A model generated the notes under the pieces. It was not told where the DNA came from. It worked only from the letters and a program-made list of their open reading frames with translations, and did no database searches. From Streptomyces sp. (GTDB taxonomy: Bacteria > Actinomycetota > Actinomycetes > Streptomycetales > Streptomycetaceae), in NCBI RefSeq assembly GCF_019510245.1, contig NZ_JAEKKT010000138.1, positions 1-41,084 on the forward strand: a stretch of 41,084 nt of DNA, in the 5' to 3' direction. A program made the position numbers and the translations under genes. How positions within the stretch are numbered: the first letter of the stretch is position 1; each line of letters opens with the position of its first letter. This document shows, in pieces, positions 33,576 through 40,002 of the stretch.

Positions 33576-33756
33576 CCATGCGGCGCGGATGTGACACGCG
33601 TAGACGCCGGGCGAACGGTCGTCCCCCGTTTTCTATGCGCGTCAATCTCCTGTGTGGCCAGGGCAGTTGTCAAGGTTTCGGCCACGTGCGGGGCCCGGCG
33701 GGGAGATGAACCGGGCGGCATGGGTGGAAATCCGTCTAGGCTGAGCGGCTGAGCCG

Positions 33757-33820
33757 TACGGCGTCCAGGTGGTCGTACGGCCGTCGATACGGTGTCCATG
33801 TCGCCGTACGACCGTTGAGG
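33757..33820. repeat. Imperfect 31-bp tandem repeat in the 33501-33840 spacer
   Basis: TACGGCGTCCAGGTGGTCGTACGGCCG beginning at 33757 recurs at 33788 as TACGGTGTCCATGTCGCCGTACGACCG (period 31). Each copy contains a TACGG...CGTACG inverted core. The array ends 20 nt before the ATG of the next gene, so it is a candidate operator region. The rest of this 340-nt spacer holds the PHO-like box and no gene. Confidence 0.6.
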
Positions 33821-33840
33821 CGTCCGAGGAGAACCAGCCG

Positions 33841-35271
33841 ATGTCTGACAGCGCCCCCCTGCCCCCGGTGCGGTTGCGTTCCGAAGCGGAGCTGGCGCAC
33901 GCCGCACTGTCCACGCCGTTGCTCGCCCGGGCCGCCCGGCTCGCCCGCTGGGCCGGCCCGGACACCCGCGTGGACGCGGGGGGCGAGCTGGTCGAGGAGC
34001 AGCTCCCGGCCGCCGCCGAGGCGCTCGGCCTCACCGGGGAGGACGCCGCCGCCTACGCCGGTGAGGCCTGGCGGGTCGCCGTGGACGCCGGACTGGTCGA
34101 GATCGCCGACGAGGAGGCCGGGACGGTGACGGCGGGGGAGGGGCTGGCGCTGCTGACCGGTGGCTCGCCGCACGACGTCCTCGCGGTGTGGCAGGCCGCG
34201 CTGGAGACCGTGATCGCCGACGCGAGCGTGCCCGACCTGGACGGAATTGTCGACGCGCTCGACGAGGGCGGCGAGGTCGATTTCTCGTCACTCGGCTGGG
34301 ACCCGGAGGCGGAGGCGGATTTCCTCGACGGCGTCCTCGGCAACCTGTACCTGCTGAGCGTGAGCGAGGGCGGTTCCGGCGAGGCGCCGGTGCCGCTGCC
34401 CGCGCTCGCCGCGTCGATGATCGTGCCCAGCGACATGGGCGAGCCCACCAACGACGTCCTGGAACAGGTCTCCGAGGCGATGATGCGGCTCGACGACCAG
34501 TTCCGGCTGCTGGAGCCGGTCGGGCTCATCGAGTACCAGCCGGTCGACGAGACGCTGATGGCCGATACGGAGGAGGAGCCGGCGGCGGGTCCGGTCGACG
34601 AGGCCGACGTCTCCCGGTACGGCATGGTGCGGCTCACCCCGCTCGGTGCGTACGGGTTGCGGCTGCGGCTGCTGGAGGCAGGCTTCGCGGCGCCGGCGGT
34701 CGGAGAGCTCGCCGACAAGGGCGCGGACGCGCTGCTCGACGGTACGGCCACGTTTCCGCAGGGGGCCGCGCAGGCCGAGACCGAGCAGTGGCTGGCCCGC
34801 CGCGAGTCCCTCGCCGCGGCCCGCGAACTGCTGACCGCCGCGCGCGGTGCGGACGCGGGCGCTCCGCTGCGGCGGCTGCGCTGCCAGCAGGCGCTGTCCC
34901 TGCTCGGCGCCGAGGCCGAGCCCGCCCTGCGCGAGGTCCTCGACGACCCCGAGCTGGGCGGGCTGGCGAGGGTCTGGCTCGCCGAACGCGGCGCCGCCGA
35001 CGTGCCGGCGCCCTCCCAGGACATGATCTTCTGGCTGACCATCGACACGGTGGCCGCGCAGCTGGCCGCCGAGGGGAACTCCGAGGAGCTCCAGGCGCTG
35101 GTGGAGGGCCTGGCCCGGCAGCACAGCGGCTTCTTCGCCGAGGCCTGGCGGGTGGGGCACCCCGACACGGCCGACGTACTGGAGGCGATGGGCCGCCTCC
35201 ACCCCGACAAGAAGGTGGCCAAGGAGGCCCGCAAGGCGGCGTTCAAGGCACGGTCGCAGCACGGCGGGTAG
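33841..35271 (+). CDS. Large acidic protein of unknown function
   Basis: A 476-residue soluble, Ala/Glu/Leu-rich protein. I do not recognise a named domain. The N-terminal ~110 residues look helical (LARAARLARWAGPD...EEQLPAAAEALGLTGEDAAAYAGEAWRVAVDAGLVEI). A central acidic stretch follows, then an HTH-like RYGMVRLTPLGAYGLRLRLLEAG segment near residues 258-280, and a C-terminal helical-repeat region with HEAT-like phrases (LRRLRCQQALSLLGAEAEPALREVLDDPELGGLARVWLAERG) ending in a basic KKVAKEARKAAFKARSQHGG. ATG 33841 follows GAGGAGAA. No signal peptide or membrane helix is present. Proteins of this type seem common in Streptomyces, but their role is unknown to me. Confidence 0.75.
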   Translation: MSDSAPLPPVRLRSEAELAHAALSTPLLARAARLARWAGPDTRVDAGGELVEEQLPAAAEALGLTGEDAAAYAGEAWRVAVDAGLVEIADEEAGTVTAGEGLALLTGGSPHDVLAVWQAALETVIADASVPDLDGIVDALDEGGEVDFSSLGWDPEAEADFLDGVLGNLYLLSVSEGGSGEAPVPLPALAASMIVPSDMGEPTNDVLEQVSEAMMRLDDQFRLLEPVGLIEYQPVDETLMADTEEEPAAGPVDEADVSRYGMVRLTPLGAYGLRLRLLEAGFAAPAVGELADKGADALLDGTATFPQGAAQAETEQWLARRESLAAARELLTAARGADAGAPLRRLRCQQALSLLGAEAEPALREVLDDPELGGLARVWLAERGAADVPAPSQDMIFWLTIDTVAAQLAAEGNSEELQALVEGLARQHSGFFAEAWRVGHPDTADVLEAMGRLHPDKKVAKEARKAAFKARSQHGG

Positions 35272-35290
35272 CGGCCGGCGGACGGGCGCG

Positions 35291-35343
35291 CGGAGGTTGG
35301 GCACCGCCGTATGCCGCGGTTCGGCTGGGCGTCGTTGCGGCGG
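35291..35343. repeat. Direct repeat A flanking the CGGTG microsatellite
   Basis: This ~53-bp segment beginning CGGAGGTTGGGCACCGCCG recurs as copy B at 35441-35494 with only a few differences (identity roughly 85% by eye, offset 149 bp). The two copies bracket the pentanucleotide array. Copy A starts 20 nt after the stop of the upstream unknown gene. Confidence 0.85.
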
Positions 35344-35380
35344 AGAGAGATCAAGCGGCGCGCTGTTGTAAGTGGCACGC

Positions 35381-35430
35381 CGGTGCGGTGCGGTGCGGTG
35401 CGGTGCGGTGCGGTGCGGTGCGGTGCGGTG
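35381..35430. repeat. Pentanucleotide microsatellite (CGGTG) x10
   Basis: Ten uninterrupted CGGTG units lie between the two direct repeats. Long perfect pentamer arrays are unusual in Streptomyces and prone to slippage. It is non-coding in any plausible gene, lying in the 485-nt spacer (35272-35756) before the phosphatase. That spacer otherwise holds the direct repeats, a doubled GAGAGCGCTGTCG motif near 35502-35544 and a PHO-like site. Confidence 0.95.
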
Positions 35431-35440
35431 CGGGCGTGCG

Positions 35441-35494
35441 GGAGGTTGGGCACCGCCGGATGCCGCCGTTCGGGGCTGCGCGCCGTTGCGGCGG
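35441..35494. repeat. Direct repeat B flanking the CGGTG microsatellite
   Basis: Second copy of the ~53-bp repeat, GGAGGTTGGGCACCGCCGG onward, ending GCCGTTGCGGCGG. It follows the microsatellite after 10 nt, and the GAGAGCGCTGTCG doublet comes next. The arrangement A - (CGGTG)10 - B suggests duplication of a whole segment, with the microsatellite expanding between the copies. Confidence 0.85.
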
Positions 35495-35666
35495 GGAAAG
35501 AATGAGAGCGCTGTCGCGGCGGGAACGGGTGAGAGCGCTGTCGAGGCCGGCGTGAAGCGGTCAGGGGCGATCGGGCTCTCTGTGGGGTTCTCTTGGGGTG
35601 GGCTTTTGGGGGGCGTGGGGTGGGGATTACGGATTCATGGAACAGACGGCCGTGATGTCGCCCTGC

Positions 35667-35688
35667 GTTCAGCCGGAGTTCAAGGACG
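35667..35688 (+). promoter_or_regulatory. Possible PHO box upstream of the PhoX-type phosphatase
   Basis: Two 11-nt units GTTCAGCCGGA and GTTCAAGGACG sit side by side (35667-35677, 35678-35688), about 70 nt before the phosphatase start, in the same orientation as the gene. An ATTCATGGAAC at 35633-35643 may be a distant third unit. The match is weaker than the site in front of the nuclease. Confidence 0.42.
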
Positions 35689-35756
35689 GGCGGGAGCGTG
35701 TGCGCCGAGTTGAGGCCCGCCACCCTCCACGGCACCCGACCGTCACAGGAGACACC

Positions 35757-37217
35757 ATGTCGCTCACCCGCAGGGACTTCACAAGGAAATCCGCGATCAC
35801 CGGTGCCGGTGTCGCGCTGGCGGGCAGCGTCGGCGCGCTCGCCACCGCCCCGAACGCCCTCGCCGCCACCGACACCGCCACCGACACCGAGGCCGCCGAC
35901 GCGGCGCACGGGCACGGGCACGGCGGCGTCGGCTACGGGCCGTTGCTTCCCGACCCCGACGGCATCCTCGCGCTTCCCGCCGGCTTCAAGTACCGCGTCA
36001 TCACGTACAGCGGCAAGACCCGGCTGGAGTCGGGCGAGTTCACCCCTTCCAACCACGACGGCACCGCCACCTTCGACGGCCCGCGCGGTGCCACCCTCCT
36101 CGTCAACAACCACGAGCTGGCCGGCCCCCGCGCCAACTGGGCGTACCCGGTTCCGCTGACCGAGGGCCTCGTCTACGACCCGGCCGCCGCCGGTGGCTGC
36201 ACCGTCGTCGAGGTCCGCCCCGGCGGGCACGTCGCCGAGTGGGTCGGCATCGCCGGCACCGCCACCAACTGCGCGGGCGGCAACACCCCTTGGGACACCT
36301 GGCTCACCTGCGAGGAGACCGAGGACAAGGCCGGCACCAACGGCTTCACCAAGGACCACGGCTACGTCTTCGAGGTCGACCCCGAGGACCGCCGGGCCAA
36401 CCGGAACCCCAAGCCCGTCAAGGCGCTCGGCCGTTACGCCCACGAGGCCGTCGTCGTCGACCCCAAGCGCGGCCACCTGTACCTGACGGAGGACGCGTCC
36501 AACCCGAACGGCCTGCTCTACCGCTGGACCCCGCCCGAGCACTTCCACCACGGCCGCGGCAAGCTGCGCACCCTCGCCGACGACGCCGGCACGCTCCAGG
36601 CCTTCAAGTGCTTCGACTCCGGCGGCCAGTTCGTCGACGACCTCTCCCGCGCCACGAAGATCGGCACGGTCTACGGCGTCGACTGGGTCGACGTCCCGGA
36701 CCGCGACGCGAGGACCACCTCGGTGCGCAAGCAGTTCACCACCGGCCAGGTCACCCGCGCCCGCAAACTGGAGGGCATGTGGTGGGGCGACGGCGGCGTG
36801 TACATCGTCTCGTCCTACGCCCGCGCGGAGAGCCCGGTCCAGCACGACGGCTCGGTGTGGTTCTACGACCCCAAGCGCCGCACCCTCACGCTCAAGGTCC
36901 GCATGGGCGTCAACCCCGACCCGTCCGTCGAGGGCAACTTCGACGGGCCCGACAACATCACCGTCTCCCCGTACGGCGGCCTGGTCATCGCCGAGGACGG
37001 CGAGGGCCTCCAGCACCTGTTCGGCGCCACCGACAGCGGCCGCACCTACCCGATCGCCCGCAACGAGCTGAACATCGGGGCCGCGGAGGAGCCCGAGTAC
37101 AGCGAGTTCACCGGCGTCACCTTCTCGCCCGACGGCCGGACCCTGTACGCCAACATCCAGACCCCGGGCATCATGCTCGCCATCACCGGGCCCTGGAAGC
37201 GCCAGCAGCGCGGATAG
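35757..37217 (+). CDS. phoX: PhoX-family (DUF839) phosphatase, Tat-secreted
   Basis: A 486-residue PhoX-type protein. The twin-arginine signal is RRDFTRKSAITGAGVALAG with a cleavage-like ALA at about residue 37. A short His/Gly-rich linker (AHGHGHGGVG) follows, then the DUF839 beta-propeller: VNNHELAGPR, CAGGNTPWDTWLTCEETE, YVFEVDP, GRYAHEAVVVDP, YLTEDASNPNGLLYRW, DGPDNITVSPYGGLVIAEDG and FTGVTFSPDGRTLYANIQTPG. The Glu/Asp/Cys residues in TCEE, AHEA, YLTEDA and PDN fit the Ca/Fe ligands of PhoX alkaline phosphatases. It would release phosphate from organic esters outside the cell. ATG 35757 follows ACAGGAGA. The Ro60 RNA locus begins right after its stop. Confidence 0.88.
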   Translation: MSLTRRDFTRKSAITGAGVALAGSVGALATAPNALAATDTATDTEAADAAHGHGHGGVGYGPLLPDPDGILALPAGFKYRVITYSGKTRLESGEFTPSNHDGTATFDGPRGATLLVNNHELAGPRANWAYPVPLTEGLVYDPAAAGGCTVVEVRPGGHVAEWVGIAGTATNCAGGNTPWDTWLTCEETEDKAGTNGFTKDHGYVFEVDPEDRRANRNPKPVKALGRYAHEAVVVDPKRGHLYLTEDASNPNGLLYRWTPPEHFHHGRGKLRTLADDAGTLQAFKCFDSGGQFVDDLSRATKIGTVYGVDWVDVPDRDARTTSVRKQFTTGQVTRARKLEGMWWGDGGVYIVSSYARAESPVQHDGSVWFYDPKRRTLTLKVRMGVNPDPSVEGNFDGPDNITVSPYGGLVIAEDGEGLQHLFGATDSGRTYPIARNELNIGAAEEPEYSEFTGVTFSPDGRTLYANIQTPGIMLAITGPWKRQQRG

Positions 37218-37250
37218 TTAATTAACTCGCCCGGCCCGCGGCCCGCCTCC

Positions 37251-37256
37251 TAAGGT
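37251..37256 (+). promoter_or_regulatory. -10 element for the first Y-like RNA
   Basis: TAAGGT fits the TANNNT -10 consensus and ends 7-8 nt before the base of the RNA stem at 37264, so the predicted transcript start coincides with the structural 5' end. No clear -35 is visible. A 12-bp palindrome AGTTAATTAACT (37216-37227), strikingly AT-rich for this genome, lies upstream and overlaps the phoX stop codon. Confidence 0.5.
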
Positions 37257-37263
37257 TGTGCAC

Positions 37264-37401
37264 GTCCAGGTGCGAAGGCAGGACCTACTTCCACTCATAA
37301 TGGGGCGGCCGCGGGTTCGAGTCCCGCCACCGGCACAACGCGCCGGTGTAGCTCAGGGGTTAGAGCACTTACGTCGGTTCCGCCGGCTTCGATCTCTGGA
37401 C
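37264..37401 (+). ncRNA. Y-like RNA 1 with permuted tRNA-mimic domain
   Basis: A 138-nt RNA. The base is a stem of GTCCAG (37264-37269) with CTGGAC (37396-37401), then CGAAG (37273-37277) with CTTCG (37387-37391), then GGACC (37281-37285) with GGTTCC (37376-37381). The 5' strand reads GGTGCGAAGGCAG, the conserved Ro-binding motif of Y RNAs. The tip is a tRNA in permuted order: an anticodon-arm-like hairpin with CTCATAA loop (37289-37305), 5-nt variable loop, T arm GCGGG-TTCGAGT-CCCGC (37311-37327), acceptor strand CACCGGC (37328-37334), loop ACAACGC, acceptor strand GCCGGTG (37342-37348), then D arm GCTC-N8-GAGC (37351-37366). It lies directly upstream of the Ro60 gene. YrlA-type Y RNAs are the known precedent. 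Confidence 0.8.
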
Positions 37402-37418
37402 ACCGAAAACTTCATGCA

Positions 37419-37449
37419 CCTCCCGGTGCGTGTTCTTGACCTCGGGAGG
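37419..37449 (+). other. Hairpin between the two Y-like RNAs
   Basis: CCTCCCG (37419-37425) pairs with CGGGAGG (37443-37449) around a 17-nt loop. It may end RNA 1. The loop contains TTGACC (37436-37441), a -35-like hexamer, with CATGGT (37457-37462) as a weak -10 just before RNA 2 starts. The site could therefore be a promoter for RNA 2. Both readings are tentative. Confidence 0.4.
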
Positions 37450-37462
37450 CGCAGCTCATGGT

Positions 37463-37606
37463 GGGTGTCCGGTGCGCAGGCAGCGGTTACTTCATCGGGA
37501 TCAGAAGGCTGCGGGTTCGAATCCCGTCACCGGCTCGGGGCCGGTGTAGCTCAATGGGCAGAGCATCTGAGTAAAGTCCGTCGCCGATTCCCGAACTCGG
37601 ACACCC
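37463..37606 (+). ncRNA. Y-like RNA 2 with permuted tRNA-mimic domain
   Basis: A 144-nt RNA homologous in plan to RNA 1. The basal stem is a perfect 9-bp GGGTGTCCG (37463-37471) / CGGACACCC (37598-37606). The second stem GGCAGCGG (37479-37486) pairs with CCGTCGCC (37578-37585) with one mismatch, and ACTT (37489-37492) pairs with AAGT (37574-37577). The tip is again permuted: anticodon-stem 3' strand TCAGA (37501-37505) pairing with TCTGA (37566-37570), variable loop AGGCT, T arm GCGGG-TTCGAAT-CCCGT (37511-37527), acceptor strands CACCGGC (37528-37534) and GCCGGTG (37540-37546) closed by TCGGG, and D arm GCTC-N8-GAGC (37549-37564). The 5' strand has GGTGCGCAGGCAG, one change from RNA 1. The Y stem replaces the anticodon loop. 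Confidence 0.8.
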
Positions 37607-37638
37607 TCCTTCTGCTGCGTCTCCTCCGAAACTCCAAC

Positions 37639-37654
37639 GAATTCGGGGGAATTC
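37639..37654 (+). promoter_or_regulatory. GAATTC-GGGG-GAATTC hairpin holding the Ro60 ribosome site
   Basis: Two GAATTC hexamers (37639-37644, 37649-37654) flank GGGG and can pair as a 6-bp stem. The GGGGGA Shine-Dalgarno (37645-37650) lies in the loop and the right arm, 7 nt from ATG 37658. Folding could tune translation of the Ro60 gene. Confidence 0.4.
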
Positions 37655-37657
37655 ACC

Positions 37658-39247
37658 ATGGCGCGATTCAACACCAAGGCGCCCCGCGCGCAGCCCACTT
37701 CGCGGGTCACCTCCACGGGCCGCGTGCTCCGTACCTACCAGGGCGGCCGCGGCCAGGAGCGGGACGCGCGGTCCGAGCTCTTCCTGCTCGCCGTCGCCAA
37801 CTTCGTCTCGCAGCAGACCTTCTACGAGACCGGCGCGGACCGCGACGACCGCTTCGCCACGCTCCTGCGCGAGCTCGCCGTCACCGACCCGGCCTGGGCG
37901 GCAGGCCTGCTCGGCTGGCTGCGCGGCGAGGGCAACATGCGGACCGCCTCGATCGTGGGCGCCGCCGAGTACGTGCACGCCCGCCTGACCGCGGGGGTCA
38001 CCGACGGCCCCTCGAACCGTCGGGTCGTCGCCTCCGTGCTCCAGCGGCCCGACGAGCCCGGCGAACTGCTCGCCTACTGGACGGCGACGTACGGCCGCGC
38101 CGTTCCCAAGCCCGTCAAGCGCGGGATCGCCGACGCCGTACGACGGCTGTACCACGGCAGGTCGCTGCTCAAGTACGACACGGCGTCCAAGGGATACCGC
38201 TTCGGCGACATCCTCAACCTGGTGCACGCGGCGCCGGACCCCGACAAGCCGTGGCAGGGCGAGCTGTTCCGGTACGCGCTGGACCGGCGGCACAACCCGG
38301 ACACCGCGGTACCGCCCGTGTCGAGCCCGGTGCTCGGCGCCCACCGTGAGCTGATGGCGCTGCCCGTCGGGCAGCGGCGCGCGGTCGTCACCGGTCCCGG
38401 TGGCGCCGAGCGGCTCGCGGCGGCCGGTCTCACCTGGGAGGCGCTGGCCGGATGGCTCCAGGGTCCGATGGACAGGGCCGCGTGGGAGGCGGTCATCCCG
38501 TCCATGGGGGCGATGGCGCTCGTCCGCAACCTGCGGAACTTCGACGAGGCCGGCGTCTCGGACGAGGTCGCGGCCTCGGTCGCGGCCCGGATCGGTGACC
38601 CGGCGGAGGTGGCGTGGTCGCGGCAGTTCCCGTTCCGGTACCTGGCCGCGTACCGGCACGCGCCGTCGCTGCGCTGGTCGTACCCGCTGGAGCAGGCGCT
38701 CGGTCACTCGCTGGCCAACGTGCCCGCGCTGCCGGGGCGGACGCTGGTGCTCGTCGACCGTTCGGGCTCGATGTTCTACTCGCGGCTGTCCGAGCGTTCG
38801 GAGCTCAACCGGGCCGACGCGGCGGCGATCTTCGGCACGGCGCTCGCGCTGCGGGCGGCGGACGCGGACCTCGTCGAGTTCGGCACGACGAGCAGGCGGC
38901 TGACGTTCGGCAAGGGCGAGTCGGTGCTGAAGATCCTGGACCGCTTCGGCGACCTGGGCGGCACCGACACCACCTCGGCGATCCGCTCCCACTACCGGGG
39001 ACAGGACCGGGTGCTGATCGTCACCGACGAGCAGTACGCGTTCAACCGGCACGGCGACCCGACCCAGCAGGTCCCGGCGCACATCCCGGTGTACACCTGG
39101 AACCTGGCCGGCTACCGGGTGGGCCACGGCCCGTCCGGCACGGGTAACCGCCACACCTTCGGCGGCCTCTCGGACGCTGCCTTCCGGATGGTTCCGCTGC
39201 TGGAGGCGGCCCGCAACGCCGCCTGGCCCTGGGAAAAGGCGGCCTGA
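37658..39247 (+). CDS. rsr: Ro60 orthologue: TROVE/vWA RNA-binding ring protein (Rsr)
   Basis: A 529-residue Ro60 protein. Residues ~20-340 form the TROVE domain, a HEAT-repeat ring that binds RNA 3' ends in its centre and Y RNAs on its rim (RDARSELFLLAVANFVSQQTF, LLGWLRGEGNMRTASIVGAAEY, KRGIADAVRRLYHGRSLLKYD, PWQGELFRYALDRRHNPDT, MGAMALVRNLRNFDEAGVSDE). The C-terminal vWA domain has the MIDAS DRSGSM at Asp367 and later GGTDTTSAIRSHY and VLIVTDEQYAF. Bacterial Ro60 works with Y RNA and exonucleases such as PNPase in RNA decay and stress responses. Two Y-like RNAs lie immediately upstream. A 12-bp terminator follows. Confidence 0.95.
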   Translation: MARFNTKAPRAQPTSRVTSTGRVLRTYQGGRGQERDARSELFLLAVANFVSQQTFYETGADRDDRFATLLRELAVTDPAWAAGLLGWLRGEGNMRTASIVGAAEYVHARLTAGVTDGPSNRRVVASVLQRPDEPGELLAYWTATYGRAVPKPVKRGIADAVRRLYHGRSLLKYDTASKGYRFGDILNLVHAAPDPDKPWQGELFRYALDRRHNPDTAVPPVSSPVLGAHRELMALPVGQRRAVVTGPGGAERLAAAGLTWEALAGWLQGPMDRAAWEAVIPSMGAMALVRNLRNFDEAGVSDEVAASVAARIGDPAEVAWSRQFPFRYLAAYRHAPSLRWSYPLEQALGHSLANVPALPGRTLVLVDRSGSMFYSRLSERSELNRADAAAIFGTALALRAADADLVEFGTTSRRLTFGKGESVLKILDRFGDLGGTDTTSAIRSHYRGQDRVLIVTDEQYAFNRHGDPTQQVPAHIPVYTWNLAGYRVGHGPSGTGNRHTFGGLSDAAFRMVPLLEAARNAAWPWEKAA

Positions 39248-39263
39248 CCGCCGTTCTCCGATC

Positions 39264-39296
39264 GTGACCCGCACCTTCACGGGGGGTGCGGGTCAC
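39264..39296 (+). terminator. Terminator after the Ro60 gene
   Basis: A perfect 12-bp stem (GTGACCCGCACC at 39264-39275 with GGTGCGGGTCAC at 39285-39296), loop of 9 nt, starts 17 nt after the stop codon and closes the Ro60 transcription unit. Confidence 0.9.
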
Positions 39297-39340
39297 ACCC
39301 CTGCCCGCCGCCCCTTGCCGACACCGTAACATTTCAGTTC

Positions 39341-39988
39341 ATGGAGGCCCTGCGACCCGTCACCCGCACCCTGCTCCGCGACCGCGCGTACGCCGCGATC
39401 CGGGACGCCATCGTCGCCGGTGAGATCGAACCGGGCGCGGTGGTGCGCGACGCCGAGCTCGCCGAGCGGCTCGGGCTTTCCCGGGCGCCCGTGCGGGAGG
39501 CGTTCGCGCGGCTCGTCGACGAGGGGCTCCTGGAGAGCAAGCCGCAGAGCTACACGCGGGTCACCCAGGTCGTGGCCGCCGACGTGCAGGACGCGGCGGC
39601 CGTGGTCGGCGCCATGCACGAGCTGGTCACCCGGGCCGCCGTACCCCGGCTGCGGGACGCCGACCTGGATCTGATGCGGGCGTCCAACGTGCGGTTCGCC
39701 ACCGCCGTACGGGCCGGTGACGTGGACGGGGCCCTGCGCGCCGACGACGAGCTGCACGACGTACTGGTCCGGGTGGCCGGCAATCGCGCGGCCGCCGCCA
39801 CCGTCGCCCGCTACACCCCGCTCATCCGCCGCCTGGAGCGCCGCCGCTTCGGCGAGGGCGGCTCCTGCCGCTCGGCCGGACTGCACGACCGGCTGATCGA
39901 GGCCTGTGCCGCCGGTGACGCGGAGGCGGCGGTCCGTATCACGGCGGACATCTGGCGCAGCCTCGCCGACCTCGCCGACCCCGACTGA
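39341..39988 (+). CDS. GntR-family regulator with FCD domain
   Basis: A 215-residue GntR regulator. The winged helix is at residues ~10-75 ([50 protein letters not shown]). The C-terminal helical FCD domain carries histidines and acidic residues able to bind a metal or small acid ([39 protein letters not shown]). It lies 14 nt upstream of ACC deaminase and probably controls it, responding to a small carboxylate. TAACAT at 39327-39332 is a -10 candidate close to the ATG, and no Shine-Dalgarno is visible, so leaderless expression is likely. Confidence 0.92.
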   Translation: MEALRPVTRTLLRDRAYAAIRDAIVAGEIEPGAVVRDAELAERLGLSRAPVREAFARLVDEGLLESKPQSYTRVTQVVAADVQDAAAVVGAMHELVTRAAVPRLRDADLDLMRASNVRFATAVRAGDVDGALRADDELHDVLVRVAGNRAAAATVARYTPLIRRLERRRFGEGGSCRSAGLHDRLIEACAAGDAEAAVRITADIWRSLADLADPD

Positions 39989-40002
39989 CCCCAGGAGCTC
40001 CC

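Noticed and set aside
35381..35430. CRISPR array at the CGGTG repeats
   Set aside because: The unit is 5 nt with no spacers; it is a simple microsatellite. No cas genes are present.
34053..37016. 987-codon open frame on the minus strand covering the unknown protein, the microsatellite and phoX
   Set aside because: High-GC shadow frame. It reads Arg/Ser/Ala-rich nonsense and an APHRT-type repeat from the microsatellite, with no ribosome site or domain.
37289..37370. Ordinary tRNA genes or tRNA gene fragments at 37289-37370 and 37501-37570
   Set aside because: Halves are in reverse order, acceptor strands are joined by a short loop with no CCA end, and the pattern repeats with a conserved outer stem. 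This is ordered architecture, not decayed tRNA genes.
37426..37442. TTCTTGACCT as the 3' Ro-binding strand of Y RNA 1 (compare CUUGAC in vertebrate Y RNAs)
   Set aside because: Pairing with the 5' strand would give only about four base pairs, whereas GTCCAG/CTGGAC plus CGAAG/CTTCG closes the RNA at 37401 much better.
37258..38349. Long open frame (363 codons) running through the Y-RNA region into the Ro60 gene
   Set aside because: It is the +1 shadow of the Ro60 gene, and its N-terminal part translates the structured RNAs; its Arg/Ala-rich content has no family likeness.
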